From NCBI RefSeq assembly GCF_036370855.1, contig NC_088101.1, forward strand, positions 2,115,501 through 2,179,500: a DNA stretch of 64,000 bases, written 5' to 3'. Below are positions 48,965 to 61,807 of the stretch, one piece after another (position 1 is the stretch's first letter; the number at the start of each line of letters is the position of its first letter). The position numbers were made by a program, and so were the translations under genes. Below the pieces are notes generated by a model. It ran no database searches. It had not been told where the DNA came from and saw nothing but the letters and a program-made list of their open reading frames with translations. The DNA comes from Dromaius novaehollandiae. Lineage: Eukaryota; Chordata; Aves; Casuariiformes; Dromaiidae.

Positions 48965-50826
48965 TCCCTGAGGAGGTAAAACTGAGCATGTCTCCATTAC
49001 AGGAGTCTTTTATGAAAGGCTTTGAAAGGTCTTACTTTAATTCTGATGTGGAATGAGAACATATGAAATCACCTTTATTTCCTTATCAATATGGACTTCC
49101 TGGTTATTGCTTCTCTAATCCTCCACTGATGGGTGAGCAAGCAATCAAAAGGCACCAGCACAACTCAATCGAGTCACAAAAGTGCCAAGATGCCTGCAGC
49201 TGTGACCAGGTGTAATAAAAGTGCAGGCCATGTATGGCGTCTAAGTATAGGTTGCTGCTGCTCTCACCGGATTGCTTAACCTCTGAAAATTCTGGACAAA
49301 TGTCCAGTTGTGAAATTTCACCAGAGCAAAATGTATGAGCTTTAAAGGAAGACAATTGCAATGTAGTTGATTGTAAAGCTAGCACTACTATGACATGGAG
49401 GGACAGGACACTGATGCAGGTAGTCAGCAACACTGGCTTTGCATCATAATATTCCCTTGTGATTTCCTATGAGAGTGGTGAATTGTCGTTCCTCTTTTAG
49501 AAGCCGTCCTCCACAGGCCTTAGCCACAGACTTCACCATGGCAGTTACAGTCCTCATTAACAAGATCTGAATAACCTCTGACATGCAGCTCATCTCAGTT
49601 CAGAAACACAGCACTAAAATAACATCTAGCTCTTAAAAAGTTGATCAAGTATGTGCAAAATATCCTGCCCATAACAACTTTTTGACAATCTCAGACACCT
49701 TTGTCCATTCTATATATGCAGTGGAATTAATAAAAACCAAAAATGTTCATAAAAGAATATTCAAACCATTTTTCAAAACCTCCCCTTTGTAAAATCACAA
49801 TTTCAGTTCCCACATATAAATCTCGATGACAGGGAAAAATACTGAAAATGCAAAAACCAGAATACTTCATGGAAAGCTTTGCACAAACTATTATGGCACC
49901 TTCAAATAGATCCCTTTTAATTAATCTCTTTTCTTAATAGAAAGGTTTGTATCCCATATTCAGAGTATGGCATTGACTCATACTTTGAGTGTAGGTGTTT
50001 CCCTGAAGTTCCTCATTCTCGAACATCTTTGGACATTCTCATTTCCTGTTTATTCTAATAAACAACAAGAACAAATTTGAAAGCTTCCAGAACTGTCACA
50101 AAAACTAATGCTTATCCTCTGGGCATCTCTAATTGTAAAAATAAATTCAACTTAACCTATGGTCCAAGAACAATAATTTTTCTCAAAGGTACTGACAGCA
50201 CACATACTTTTAAATATGTGTGGCTGCAGACAGTTACACATGCGCTTGTAAGGCTGAGGTTTTCAAAGACAGGAGCTTTGGATTAGACCTCTGAATATTT
50301 GCCTGTGGAAGAAATGGTCCCTGCAGCTCTCACTAAAATGGGGAAATGGAGGGTTTAGGGGAAAGATAAAGTTAGAGAAGAAATTCAGCTGTGCAAGAGC
50401 CATAGAAAAGACAGTGTAAGGAAGCAACAGTTTCTTTAGGCTTGATTCTTGCCTAAATAACGCCATTTTGTGTATGTAGAATCCATTTTACTTAAACAAG
50501 TACATCTGGTACCGCATTCTCTCTTCTTTCTTCCCTTTCTCCTGTATTAGAACAAAGGGGTCAGTTCAATCAGACACTTAATATTGTGGATGAGGCACCA
50601 TAAGCCCAGAGCAAAAGCTCTAGCTTCGTATCAGCTCAGTCAAGCTTTTTAGAAAGTCCATGACTAATGTCTTGTATTCATTTCCAACAAATCACTCTGC
50701 ATGGGGAAGAGTCTTGTTTTCTCTGCATATAGCTGTTAGTAGTTGCAAGGGGTCTGCTTGGATGGCAAGCTGAGGTCAGTCATTAGGATTTCACCATCGT
50801 GTTCAGAGTGACAGATTCAAAAGCTC

Positions 50827-50874
50827 AAAACCCTTATTAAATAAGAGCATAAAACCCTTATTAAATAAGAGCAT
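50827..50874. repeat. Exact 24-bp tandem duplication
   Basis: Two identical, directly adjacent copies of AAAACCCTTATTAAATAAGA plus GCAT. No divergence between copies, so recent or polymorphic. The unit itself contains CTTATTAAATAAG, an inverted repeat. Confidence 0.95.
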
Positions 50875-50882
50875 TGGAAGTA

Positions 50883-50920
50883 AAAAAGAAAAAGAGAAAG
50901 AGAGAGATGGGGAGAGAGAC
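50883..50920. repeat. GA-rich purine tract
   Basis: About 38 bases of A and G (AAAAAGAAAAAGAGAAAGAG ...), with only one T and one late C. Confidence 0.8.
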
Positions 50921-53900
50921 AGTGAAATGTTTGGGTATTAAATCGTGCAGACTCCCTGGTTGACATTTATAATCACATTTTGAAACCCAACCCAGAGAAG
51001 TATGTCCACTCATCTGTAGCAAGATCTGAACATTCAGCTTGGATATGTTTATGAATTGTATTTTGAAAGTTTTAGTGTGTCACTAATTGGTTTTTATTTA
51101 TTAATCCATTTCTCATATGGCTAATCTTAGAGGTGGAAGTGTGATTTTTCATCTTTTAACTTTTTTTATGTTGTGTCACAGAATGTTCTAATTGGATGTG
51201 TTTCACTGAGTAATATAGAACTTAGTTAGAAAAGGATTAGTCATGTTGACTGTACTGTTGTAGTCCAGGAAGAGGATGAAACTGTGAGACTTCAATTTTA
51301 ATGTATTTATGGATATTTTTAAAGAGAAATATTGTGAAAGTATATTATAAACAGGTGTCCATCCACATCTTAATCACTGTGGACAAGGAAAAATCTTATC
51401 CGTGGTCATTTAAATAAGTTCTGGAATCATTTCCAGCAGAAATATAACTTCTAGGAACATATGAAATGAACTGTGACCCATTTGAATTAAATGGAGATGG
51501 GCCAATTTTAGTAAGTGGATTTTGTTCTCTTTTTTCATTTCCATGAAGACTATGAAAAATTAGACCAAAATACTTGGCTGCTTCTTTTAGCTGGACTTCT
51601 ACCCATGGAATGGCTAAATAACACTTGTGCCTGTTACTAGCAAATGGCTTGAAGCTACAAAACGAGCTTCTTTACTTTTTTGCTGGAGAAAAAAAAAAAG
51701 AATCAATGATCTCAGTGAACTTCTGGATCAGGCCACTTGGAAACAGAAGATAGAATTGGGTAGGACTACCTTTGTCCAAGCTACAGGGAGAGTATTTTTC
51801 ACGACTAGTTTTGACAGCAGCTAAGCAGAGAATTAGAAAGTCAGCCAAGAGCTTTTTCAAAGATCTCACCAGTTTTAGAATAATACATGACTAAAGGCTC
51901 TCTACATATAACTCTGTATTTTTATGAAACACTGAAGAGTAATCGCTCTGAGATATTTACTTCAAAAAAGTAAATAATGCCATTTAAAAAAAAATGTTTA
52001 AATAGTAGTTTAGAAGATCCTTAATGTAATTTGTGTTTATGTATGGTAGGATTCATCTTATCTAAGTGTCAGTATCTGAAAACTGGTGTTTTGTCTCAGC
52101 TACACACTCTTTGGACACTTCCAATTTAGGAAAATCATAGAGGCAGTTCAGCCTGCTAAGGTACAATGGGCTGATTACCAAGGGAACCAACAGAAAGGAA
52201 CAGTTTGAACTAGGTGCCTAGCATTTTAGACTGAGCATGGTAAGCAAAACAAACCTCATCCTCCATGCAGAGGAGAAAGGCTTGCTTTATGGTGCCAAAT
52301 GCATACAACTGTAGCACTTTCATATGGTTGTGCAGCCATACAGAGGAAAGGGAATAATCAAGTGATAATACAGAAATTTCCAAAAAGCTCTTGGAAATCA
52401 TTTTTCAGTCTGTTCTTGTTCCAGGAAAGTCTATTATCTCTAGTAGTAATATAAAATGGATAGTCCTGAGTCATGACGATACACACCTTAAAAAATCTCT
52501 GGTGGGAATCTGAGTTGAAGGTTACATCACTGGGTGAATGTGATTTCTTCTGATCTCATTGGCTAGTGGCCTTCTTCAATTTTGAGTCTATTCCCATTTG
52601 GGGACACAACACAAAAGCTTTTCTTGGGAAGGGACATGGATTTAAACGCCTGCAGAGTCCTGCTAGGGATAAGCATCTCTCTCCAGCCATACCAGAGAAA
52701 AGATTTTAATCCCCCAGCTGTTTAGCTCTGCTCCCCGACGGAAGTCCCCATTTGCCAGTCTAGTGACAGAGACAGAGCACTCTGTAATTCTGTGTTAATT
52801 AAACAATTTCAGTCTTTGTGCTGAGCTAACCTGAATAATTTTGCCTGACGTGAATAAGGGGGCACTCACATGGGCTCTTCCCTTAGCAAATCAGGAAGGA
52901 CTGTAACCTCCAGCAATGGGATAGGTGACTGCCAGCAAGAAATACTAACTTATTCAACCCGCATAGTCAGCTCTAGAAGAGAACAAGTGCTCACAACCCT
53001 AGAGTAAATCCAAGGTGAAATGAATTCATGGGAAGCATACAGTAGAAAGCCAAACATGTGCTCAGTGGAATGGATTGTGTGGTTGTGACCTTCATAAATG
53101 TGACTTATCAGCTTGTGTGAACAGTTGCTGATGGGAAAGAGAAGTTATATCACAACACTTGGCATAATTAGTATTATCCACCTACACTTATTTTCCTATA
53201 ATTTTTTCATAACATTGTATTTTTTTCTAAAGAGGAGATTCTGAGGCAAGAAGAGGGAGTATCAGACATGGTGTCAAGGGAGAAAGAATGCTAATTACTT
53301 TCTTTAAAGTATGAATAAGATCAAAGATACATTTTTTAAAAAGTTTCCATAGCTTCATTAATTATTTAATGGTAGTTGTAGTCCAGTGAATTATATTAGA
53401 GAAGTTTACCATTCACAATACTTCTCTTTGAGTTTAGATTTAGTTGATAACATATCCTCTGCTAACTTACATCTGGGAAATTTTGAGTGGCAGTGTGAAG
53501 TCTGCAGTGAAATATAAACAGGACTTTTAAAAAAGAGCGAACAAATTTTAGACAAAAAAGAGACCAAAAAAATTGCGCTGGAACTAGATGATTCATAATG
53601 AGGGAGTCATAATGAGTCCCTGGAAAAAGCAGAATGAGAATGCAAGGTGTATACTCCCCTCCTTCACATTAACAATCCTCTAGTAAGTTATCATCATCAT
53701 CAGAAGAAAAGAGGGTGAAGAAAAATCTGAAAAAGGGAGAACAGAACAAACTGGAAACACTGGAGCAAAAAAACTACCTCCATCCCAGTAGAGCCAAAGC
53801 TTTTTGAGCACTATAAGTTGAGATTTAACTAGCACATTGAAATTAACCACATGAGTTCACATTCAGTAAGGTCTCTGGTTCAACATTTACAAGGCAGAGG

Positions 53901-56328
53901 TCTTTCAGACTGCCTAGCTTCCTGTCCTTAGTAGAGATGGGACTCTGTAGCCAGAGCAGATTACATTAATCACCACATTATATGTTTAGCTAGGCAACCA
54001 CTTTGAAATTAATGGGCAAGGACAGCTGTCTCAAAGGGTTCTGCAAAACCAGGTATGACATTAGGATCGCTTGTTTGTACAGAAAAGTTGGCAGCTATAG
54101 CTGCTGCTAGTAAGAAAAAAAATATTCCATTACAGTTGTGCTAATATAATGTCTGCATCTGAGAACTCCATTCTGGATAAAAAAAAATCACTTGATTCTG
54201 CATTAATACTTTACCTCACAAGAGTGAAAACAGGCCAACACCTGATTTTCTCAAACCAGAATGTAGAAGGGGGAGATTTTCTTGTCACTTTCTCATTTTT
54301 TGAAAAAAACAAAACAAAAAGTGTTCTGCAAATTTCACCAGGGGGAATAAAGAAGAGGAAAATCAATTTTCCCTGTTCTTGCCCTCACATCCACACACTA
54401 AGTAAAGGAATACTGAGGAAAGGTAGGTCCAAATCACAGGGGAAAAACATCAAAGACAAAATAAAATCTTCTCACTGCCATTAGCCATGCCCTTTCTGGA
54501 ACACTTTGGAATGAAAATATTTCATTCCCTTTCTTTCATAGGGAATGAAAAAACCAGGAAGCCAGAGGGAACGTTCTCCCCTTGGTGGCCATGTGCTGGC
54601 AGGAACCAGGGAGAGACCACAGGAAGAGGGAAGAGAGGAAGCTGTGCCCTCAGTTTCACATGTTCCACTGCACATACTAGTTGGATCTGTGGTTATGTGG
54701 AGGCAGCCCCTCACTAAAGTGCAGTGGGTGAGGTGGGAGGATAGAGAGAAGAAGAGCAAAAAGACCCACATGCTGCCTGTTGACTAGCCCACACTGGCTA
54801 ATTAACTGACAAACCAGCAGTCTGTCAGGATATACCATAAGAACAGGCTGTGTGAAGTGAATTCATTTGCTGTGGTAACAAAGTTAAGGATGTTCAGTTG
54901 ATAAGAAAGGCTGTTTAAGGGCTGTAAGTCTCCCTGATGACAGTGCAGTTTGGTGGAAGCCTAGAAAAGCACCAAGATGCTGTTAGGAGGAGCTCTGTCA
55001 AGAATAGGCAAGTGTGGGTTGAAGCAAATCTGTTGTAATGACACACAAAACTGGAACTTCAATTCATGATGAGCTTATGAAGAATAATCAAAACTCTGGT
55101 GGGCTAAGGTCCCTCGACCCCTAGTGCATTCAAGGCCCTAATGAAAGGCATTTCACTGAAGTCTCTCAATACAAAGAGAGACATAAAGATGGAAATCAAT
55201 TTGTAAGGGACTTGAATGGGAATTTGGTGGAAAGGGCTCCTGCCTAATTCCATGATTGGTAACGATATCATTCCCTTTCCCATGATACAAGCCTGTGCGC
55301 TTGGCTTGTTTGCTAAGTCCACTCAAGCCAACTTGTAGGATCTGGTATGCTTTTAGATGGAAAACCAGTTCTGAATAACAAAAGTGAATGATTTGGCCTC
55401 AGTAAAAAAATCTTCTTTCAAGATGCTCAAGAGCAGAGAGGAGATCCTGCCCTGCTCCTCCCCTTTCCCTGGCTACCTACTGAAGACAGATGCATGTAAA
55501 GAGCACGCATGGTCAGACAGAGGGGCTGCACGTGGGGTGCAGTTGGGAGATGCTCTGCCTTAGACTGGGGGATACTTCGGTGGTACAGCATGAAACAGGA
55601 TCAATAGCTTTAATGTAATCACGGTCTGTACATTTTCCCTTGCAGCATGAGGGTCTGATAATAGTCAGTACTTGCTGAGCTTTCCAGTTTGGCCACAGAG
55701 CACGCAAGGTTTATGTGAATCACTGTCAGAGGGCAAATTTAAATTGTGATAAGTAGCCTATATGTAAAAGCAGTATTTCTGCATCAAGTAATAATGCTGT
55801 GTTTCCTGGGAAATGAATGGTTGAAATCCATCCCTTGTCACACAGTAACATGCACAATAAATGTAATTTTAAATCCATTATAATGCTGCCAAATACATTA
55901 AACAAAAATATACGGAGGATTTATCCACCAGAAGATTTACAGATTTCCTGAGTGGTACATCATTATCGGAACTGTCAATTTGAAAATAAAAATTGTCAAA
56001 CCATCACTGGAACATAATAAAAGCTGTGACAGAAATATGCAATAGCTACTAAGTTCTTATAAAATAAAACTCTCAAGAAACCTGCTGTACACACAATTAT
56101 CACCTTTGTAGACTGCCAAGGAAGCAACAAAGTACTGAAGGATACCAAAAGGAGAAGTGCAGTATCCAGCATAGTTAACATCAGCACTGTACCAATTATT
56201 ACATGTAAGCACAATTGAAAAGCAATGCTGTGCCTTCAGTGACAAAATCCAGAGGGGCTGGCATCCAGAAGAGAGAAAACCCCAGCTAGGAGATGATCAT
56301 TTGTTCTCACATTTTTTTTTTAATCTAG

Positions 56329-56501
56329 GGTTTGGGTCCCTGGCTGTGCTCCTGGCTGGTCAGGCTCACACTTCTTAGCTTCCTAGCTTCCTTGGTTAAT
56401 CCAAGAGATGAGCAAGAAGTAGTTTTGTCACAGTCTGCAAATAATTATGAAAGAAGAGATTTCTGTCACATAGCTTTGGATGAACTTTCCCTACCTGAAA
56501 G
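56329..56501 (+). other. Candidate 173-nt plus exon
   Basis: Acceptor CACATTTTTTTTTTAATCTAG ends at 56328 and donor AAAG|GTGACC lies at 56502. Frame 1 is open throughout (57 codons plus two bases). It starts with a hydrophobic run (WLCSWLVRLTLLSFLASL) followed by polar sequence (NPRDEQEVVLSQSANNYERR), a signal-peptide-like profile but without an initiating Met. A minus frame of 64 codons overlaps the right half. The protein is unknown, and the T10 tract may be a chance acceptor. Confidence 0.2.
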
Positions 56502-57147
56502 GTGACCAGGCTGATATGTCTGGATCTCAGGAAGCTAGTCCCATGCATTCTTTGATCTGAGAAAAGTATAATAACATCTTTCCCTTCCACGTCCTTTTTG
56601 ATTCCTCCACCTCGTTATTTCCTTGCAAAAACAAGATTACATTGTGAGGCTGTCCCACAACCTTAAGACCAGTGCTCCTAGATTGTCTAGTAACTTAAGC
56701 ATACCTTTTCTCAGTTTCCAAATTTTGCAGGTTCTGCAGATTTATAAGTTGACCCTCCAGGGACATTTGGTAGTTAAAAGCAAAAAGGCAGAAAGGCCAC
56801 ACGATCGCTCTGAAATCTGATAGCATAGTAGTTCTACTTTCTGGAGGGACAAGGTGGCAGTTTCACTGCAAAGTACTCCAGAGGAACTGAGTACCTGTGC
56901 ATCATTTTATAACCTTGAAGGTAATCAATAGTAAAATATAGAAAACTATGGAGAACTTTTCTATTAAATGACTGACTGCCTGAAAAAAAATAGAGGGACA
57001 TGTGTTGGGTCAGTATTTCTTCAAGAGTTTGGAAATTTGGATGTGTGGGTCTTCACTCTGGAACTTACCAGAGTTACTGGGAATGTCTCCGCAAAATTCT
57101 GTGTTGGGGATCAGGCTTGTTGGAGTCAGTGACTAAATCCACAGTGG

Positions 57148-57173
57148 CTTAAATGGAGCCTACTCCATTTAAG
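57148..57173. repeat. Perfect 11-bp inverted repeat
   Basis: CTTAAATGGAG, spacer CCTA, CTCCATTTAAG. Exact complement over 11 bases. Confidence 0.9.
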
Positions 57174-57584
57174 TTTTAAGGGTTGTGATGGTTTAGACTA
57201 ATGCATTTTAGATAGCTTTTTCTGGTGGCAAAGGGAACTGCCATACTCATTTCCTGCAGCTCAGCTGATGTACAATATGTCATTAAGCTGTGGTAATTCA
57301 TTTGTGCTTCTTCGTGCTAAGCTTTTTCCAGCTCTTGGTGTATCCTAGATTATGATCAACTTTGTATTATTAGACTGCAACCACTGACCCTCTGGTCGCA
57401 ACTTTATTCAGCTTTGTAAAAATGCTATTTGGTCTCTTAATGCCATATCTTGGTATTCTATAGACTGATTTGAGCTGATGCCCAGAATGTCCTTAGCTGG
57501 ACTGATTATTTACTGTTGCTGGACCTGTATCCCAGATGTACATTCTTGTGCATTTCACACCGTTACCTTTACAATATTATTACT

Positions 57585-57645
57585 TATTAGCCTTATTTTA
57601 CAGAAGGTAAATTGAGGTGATGAAGTGATAACAAGTGGGACTTTC
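57585..57645 (-). repeat. MIR/L2-like relic, minus orientation
   Basis: TATTAGCCTTATTTTACAGA, then AGGTAAATTGAGGTGATGAA and GTGATAACAAGTGGGACTTT, recalls the complement of the shared MIR/L2 end (TTATTTTACAGATGGGGAAACTGAGGC...). Confidence 0.45.
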
Positions 57646-58692
57646 AACAACCCAACATACCTACTCCTGCTTCAAAAAGGAACGCTGCAGTAGATCTGGT
57701 AATTGAATGAAAATTTCTCAAGCAACAAACAGCACTGGAGCTGTGAGAGCACCCTTGATTGTGTCACTTCTCCCATTTGCACAGGAAAACCCCAAACACT
57801 AACGCAGTTTTTGCAGTATCAACATAATTTGGCTTTATTTGCACATTGTTGTCGTATCACTTTTGAAATGCTGGCAGCCAGAGATAGGCATCCTGCTTTG
57901 GCTATGGACATCTGGTCATCCCTGAATGGAGCCAGCAATGCTAATTAATTCTAGCAGTACACAACGCCTTGTTCTGTACTGTCATAATTCACTGAAGGCA
58001 ATGAAAGCTACACCCCTCTCTGTGAGGTTTCAAGCAAGCATGTGATTGGAATATTACTCCCTATGTATTTCTTGCTCTTCTTGAGATCTGATTTACCCCA
58101 AAGAAAAGTTCAATTGCTGGGATTAAGAGCAGACTAATTTAGCCTCCTGAGCAGACCTTTAACCAAAGGAAAGCTTACTGTTTGCTGAAAACACAACGAA
58201 ATTTGTTTGTTACAATTTAACTACAAAATAGTTTAACTAAACAGCTATCTTATCTTCACTCCCTCCCCCCACTTCCCCCTACGAAAATACCACAAACAAA
58301 CAGAAGTTTGTATTGTGAGATACCTTTCATTTCCAGTGAGGTTTAACTGCCTAATAGCCTTAAGTAGCTTTGAAAATACCTGGTTTAATGGAAACAGTGT
58401 TTTAATGGGAGTGGTAGCAAATACTTCACATCAGCAGAAAAAGATAATAAGATAATAATTTAAGAATTCCAGTTGCTCTATTTTATCAATCTTGGGATAA
58501 AGTGACATTTTCAGCACAGATGCCAATTATTTATGCACTGAGCTTCCTTCATCATTGGATTCATTTCCATTCCAGATTGTTGTATAACATGCTTTTGAAA
58601 GAAAAAGGCAGCTAGTGGAACCCAAAGCTGGATGGCAAGACATTGCTAGCTGAAAATACTATTTCAGTGACAACAGCAATCTACCAGAAGAT

Positions 58693-58714
58693 GGGGGGGG
58701 GGGGGGGGGGGGGG
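58693..58714. repeat. G22 homopolymer
   Basis: Twenty-two consecutive G, the longest G/C run in the window, followed by AGAGGGG. Can form a G-quadruplex on the plus strand. Exact length is uncertain in any assembly. Confidence 0.9.
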
Positions 58715-61700
58715 AGAGGGGAAGTCTCAGTAAACATACCTTCAGACTTAATTCGTGTGCTCACCAGATCATATCATTAAAGTCTATTTCCTGACTTTTA
58801 AAATTTTCCTTTTGGATATCACCAAATATTATGATGGCAGCAGCAGGAGAAGGGTGAGTAGTAACTCAACTGTAATTTCCCTAGTGCCTGTAAATAACAA
58901 ACGTTGTTAGGAAATGAATGATGGAGGTCAATGGGCCATGCAGTCATTAGATGGTTTAATGATATGCTGCAGGTTATCTCAGGGCACAGTGCACTAATGA
59001 CATTCTCAGCCTCCTCTGCAGCAAATAACCTCTGCAACCCGAGATAAGCAGTCACATTCCACAATACAATACAATAGCAAACAACTGCAACGAGAAAATA
59101 TATCTTCTGGTTGACATTTAATGGGCTAGTATCCATCAAAATCTGTCCTGAGAAGAGTGCTGTCCCTCTTGAATCTGGTTTTGCTAACTAAGAAGCTATT
59201 AAAGGGCAGAAACCAAATGTCCTCAGACTTGTGGCTTATGGATAAAGAGGTAATCAAGTCCTTTGGAGAACGCACAACATGTAGCATCTTGTTTTGTTTT
59301 TCTGGCTGTTGCTTGGCCATCAAGAAGCATTGGCCAAGGGGAAAAAGTGTAAGAAGTATGGCCTATTTTGTGCAGGGGGTTGTACTCAGAGATCATAGCA
59401 TGCTCTGATAACCTGGAAGTCTTTGAATTTATGAAAACTGCTGAATTACTTGTCAATGACACTTCTTTGGAGTAAGATGCCAATCCAAGTTATAGCAGGT
59501 CTGGGGCCATGTTTGGTAGGTATAAAATGATAAAATAATTTCAGCATTACTCCAAGAGCTGAAGGGAAACCAATACCACGGGCCAGGTTGTCAGCCCGAG
59601 TAAAGAAATAGTGATTTCTTTGGGCCTGGATATAGCTTCAATAACAATGTGTTGTGTACATAAGCTGCATTTTGCTTAAAGCAGCAGGTCACATATGGCA
59701 TTCTCTCTGATCCCTCCTGTATCAGTACAAAGAGATGACAATTCAGCCAGACTCTTATTTACTGTGGATGGGATACCATAAAACTTCAGGCGTAAGGCCA
59801 TGTAAAACAAAGGCATAAATGATACTGTGTAGGAGAAATACCAAAATGAAATGGAGAACAGTCTCATTTGGATTCTTCCAGGATAAAGACATTTAAATAC
59901 AGGCATTATATCTAATATTTAATTAATTCAGAGTGAGTTAAATATTTTATTAAATATTTCATAAAATAGTGTTTATTAATTGTTAATAATACTGTCATTT
60001 AAAAGCAAAAATGCAATAGGAAGAGGATATGAGCACAAAAAAGGTAGAGAGGGGAGACTGAAGAACCGCTGCAGAAGTTACAGGAATCCCCTTTCTCTTG
60101 CAGTGGGAAGGCTAGCCAGCAAGGTCATGGGAAGGCAGCCACTTACTCCATCTGACTTCTATTGTTTGTTACTCTGTTGTTGTTGGTTTTTTTTTTAATC
60201 TAGTGCTCAATTAATGTGTGACTGCAGTGGTTTGGCTTCTTACCTATTATTGTTGTCTGACCACCCAAAAGCTATAGGTGCAACAAGCACACTTAATAAG
60301 CTGAAGTCATTGCAACCACACCAATTTCTGAGATCTTAATATAAGACTGTAAAGTTGCAAGCTCTGTATCATATTGTATTAAAGTCCTTAAAAATCAATA
60401 AGCAAAGTTCTCATAATCAAATATCATCTTTCTTCCCTGTTTAGAGCACATACATTCTGTGAAAAATTCCTTAGCTCAGGTTACTGGAAAAGCCAAACAG
60501 ATACTAAATTAAAGGTGGATACCTCAGCCAGAAATGGTTTTTGTCACACGCCTACATTTTTTACCTGGTCTTTTCACTTTCCCAACCAGTCCAGCCCTCT
60601 AGTGGGTGTTTTGCACAGTAGCATCTGCTGTTACCACCATCCTGATGAACTACCTGGGAAATAATAGGCAAAGTTGTAACACAGACCATCTATTTTTGAT
60701 ACATGCTATGCTAGAACATTGCTAGGAAAACTCATCTGTAATTTGCCTGGCTTTCTGGGAAGGAGGAACAGAGAAGGAAATGTTCACATCCAACATTTTG
60801 CGCACACAGATTTGGTGAGGCACCATAAAGAGAACGAACATTTCAGTGAAATGAAACATATGTTATGGATCAGTCTTGTCCATCTACCACGCTCCTTGAT
60901 GGGCAAGATTTCCAATGGTCCCAGCACTCAATAGCTCCCACTCAAAATAATTGGAGCACTTCACTTCAGTGTCAGATAAGGCAATTAAGTTCTTAAAGAT
61001 CTCACATGGCTTTGATTTTACCCCTTCAAAAATTTCCCAAAGACCACAAGACCTTCTTAGCATCCTTTTTTAATGGTACTGCAGACAAACAGGCCAGTCC
61101 AACCTGGGAGCTACTACATTGCAGATTTGTGCCTGTAGTCTTCACGGCCTTTTCCTCAATCCCTTGCTTTGGCAAAGGGATTGTTGTCGTCCTAACAAGA
61201 CGATATAGCCTCTTGCTGATAACTAAACTGAGTTTAGCTGGCTTTATTTAAAAAAACAAACAAAAAACAGCAAAACAAAACAACCCCCCCAGAACCAGAC
61301 CAAAGATGCAGAGAAATGAAACAGAAAATAAGTAACTCAGATGAAATATGGCGTTATAGTTGTGTGCCGTGACTGATTTACTTTGGTATCTAAGAAAGCA
61401 CAATCTCTTACTGAGGCTTTTCTTGCACCTGTAGTACATCTCTGCCCTGTTTACATTCTCTAAAGGTTGAGCTCACATTGCAGCTACCTGTACAGGGTCT
61501 CTTTCCTTCATCTAGCACCTACTTTCAGAGAAATCATAGGAACACAATTCTGCTGAAGACTTCCTCAGTAACTTTTCATTGAACTCAGCTGAAGTGTTCA
61601 AAAGTTATCAAAGGACAATAGACAAATAGACACGGACTGACAGCATGACCACACAAGTTTTATTTCTATAGGCTGACAGGCTACAGAGTTATAGTCCGGT

Positions 61701-61734
61701 ACCTGAAAGCTAGGAAACGATATATCCTACTTAC
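58715..61734. other. Non-coding stretch
   Basis: Mostly unique. Very AT-rich at 59910-60000. Overlapping plus and minus frames at 59.1-59.5 kb mirror one another and have no domain. Confidence 0.5.
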
Positions 61735-61807
61735 CTGGCAAAAGCGTGTGCTGTGAACTGTAGATGACAAATATGATTAGCTTTTTCGACTCTCCTTTTT
61801 AGCTCTT
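61735..61807 (-). other. Candidate 73-nt minus exon
   Basis: Donor CCAG|GTAAGTAG (minus) is perfect consensus. The acceptor GCTACATTGCAAAATTTCAG is moderate. Two frames have stops; the third, with two leading and two trailing bases, is open for 23 codons and looks protein-like (ELKRRVEKANHICHL, then QFTAHAFA). I do not recognise the protein. An alternative acceptor inside (TATTTGTCATCTACAG) would shorten it to 23 nt. Confidence 0.28.

Larger units (their letters stand above)
47816..56328. other. Non-coding stretch with minor repeats
   Basis: Mostly unique. It includes a MIR-like fragment near 48.12 kb, a CA tract at 48819-48831, a 24-bp tandem duplication at 50827-50874 and a GA-rich tract at 50883-50920. 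A frame following the strong acceptor at about 48653 is listed separately. Confidence 0.5.
56502..58692. other. Non-coding stretch
   Basis: Unique, with an 11-bp perfect inverted repeat at 57148-57173 and a MIR/L2-like fragment near 57.59 kb. No convincing frame. Confidence 0.5.

Noticed and set aside
59126..59483. Overlapping plus and minus frames of 65-86 codons
   Set aside because: Mutual antisense shadows without domain or splice support.
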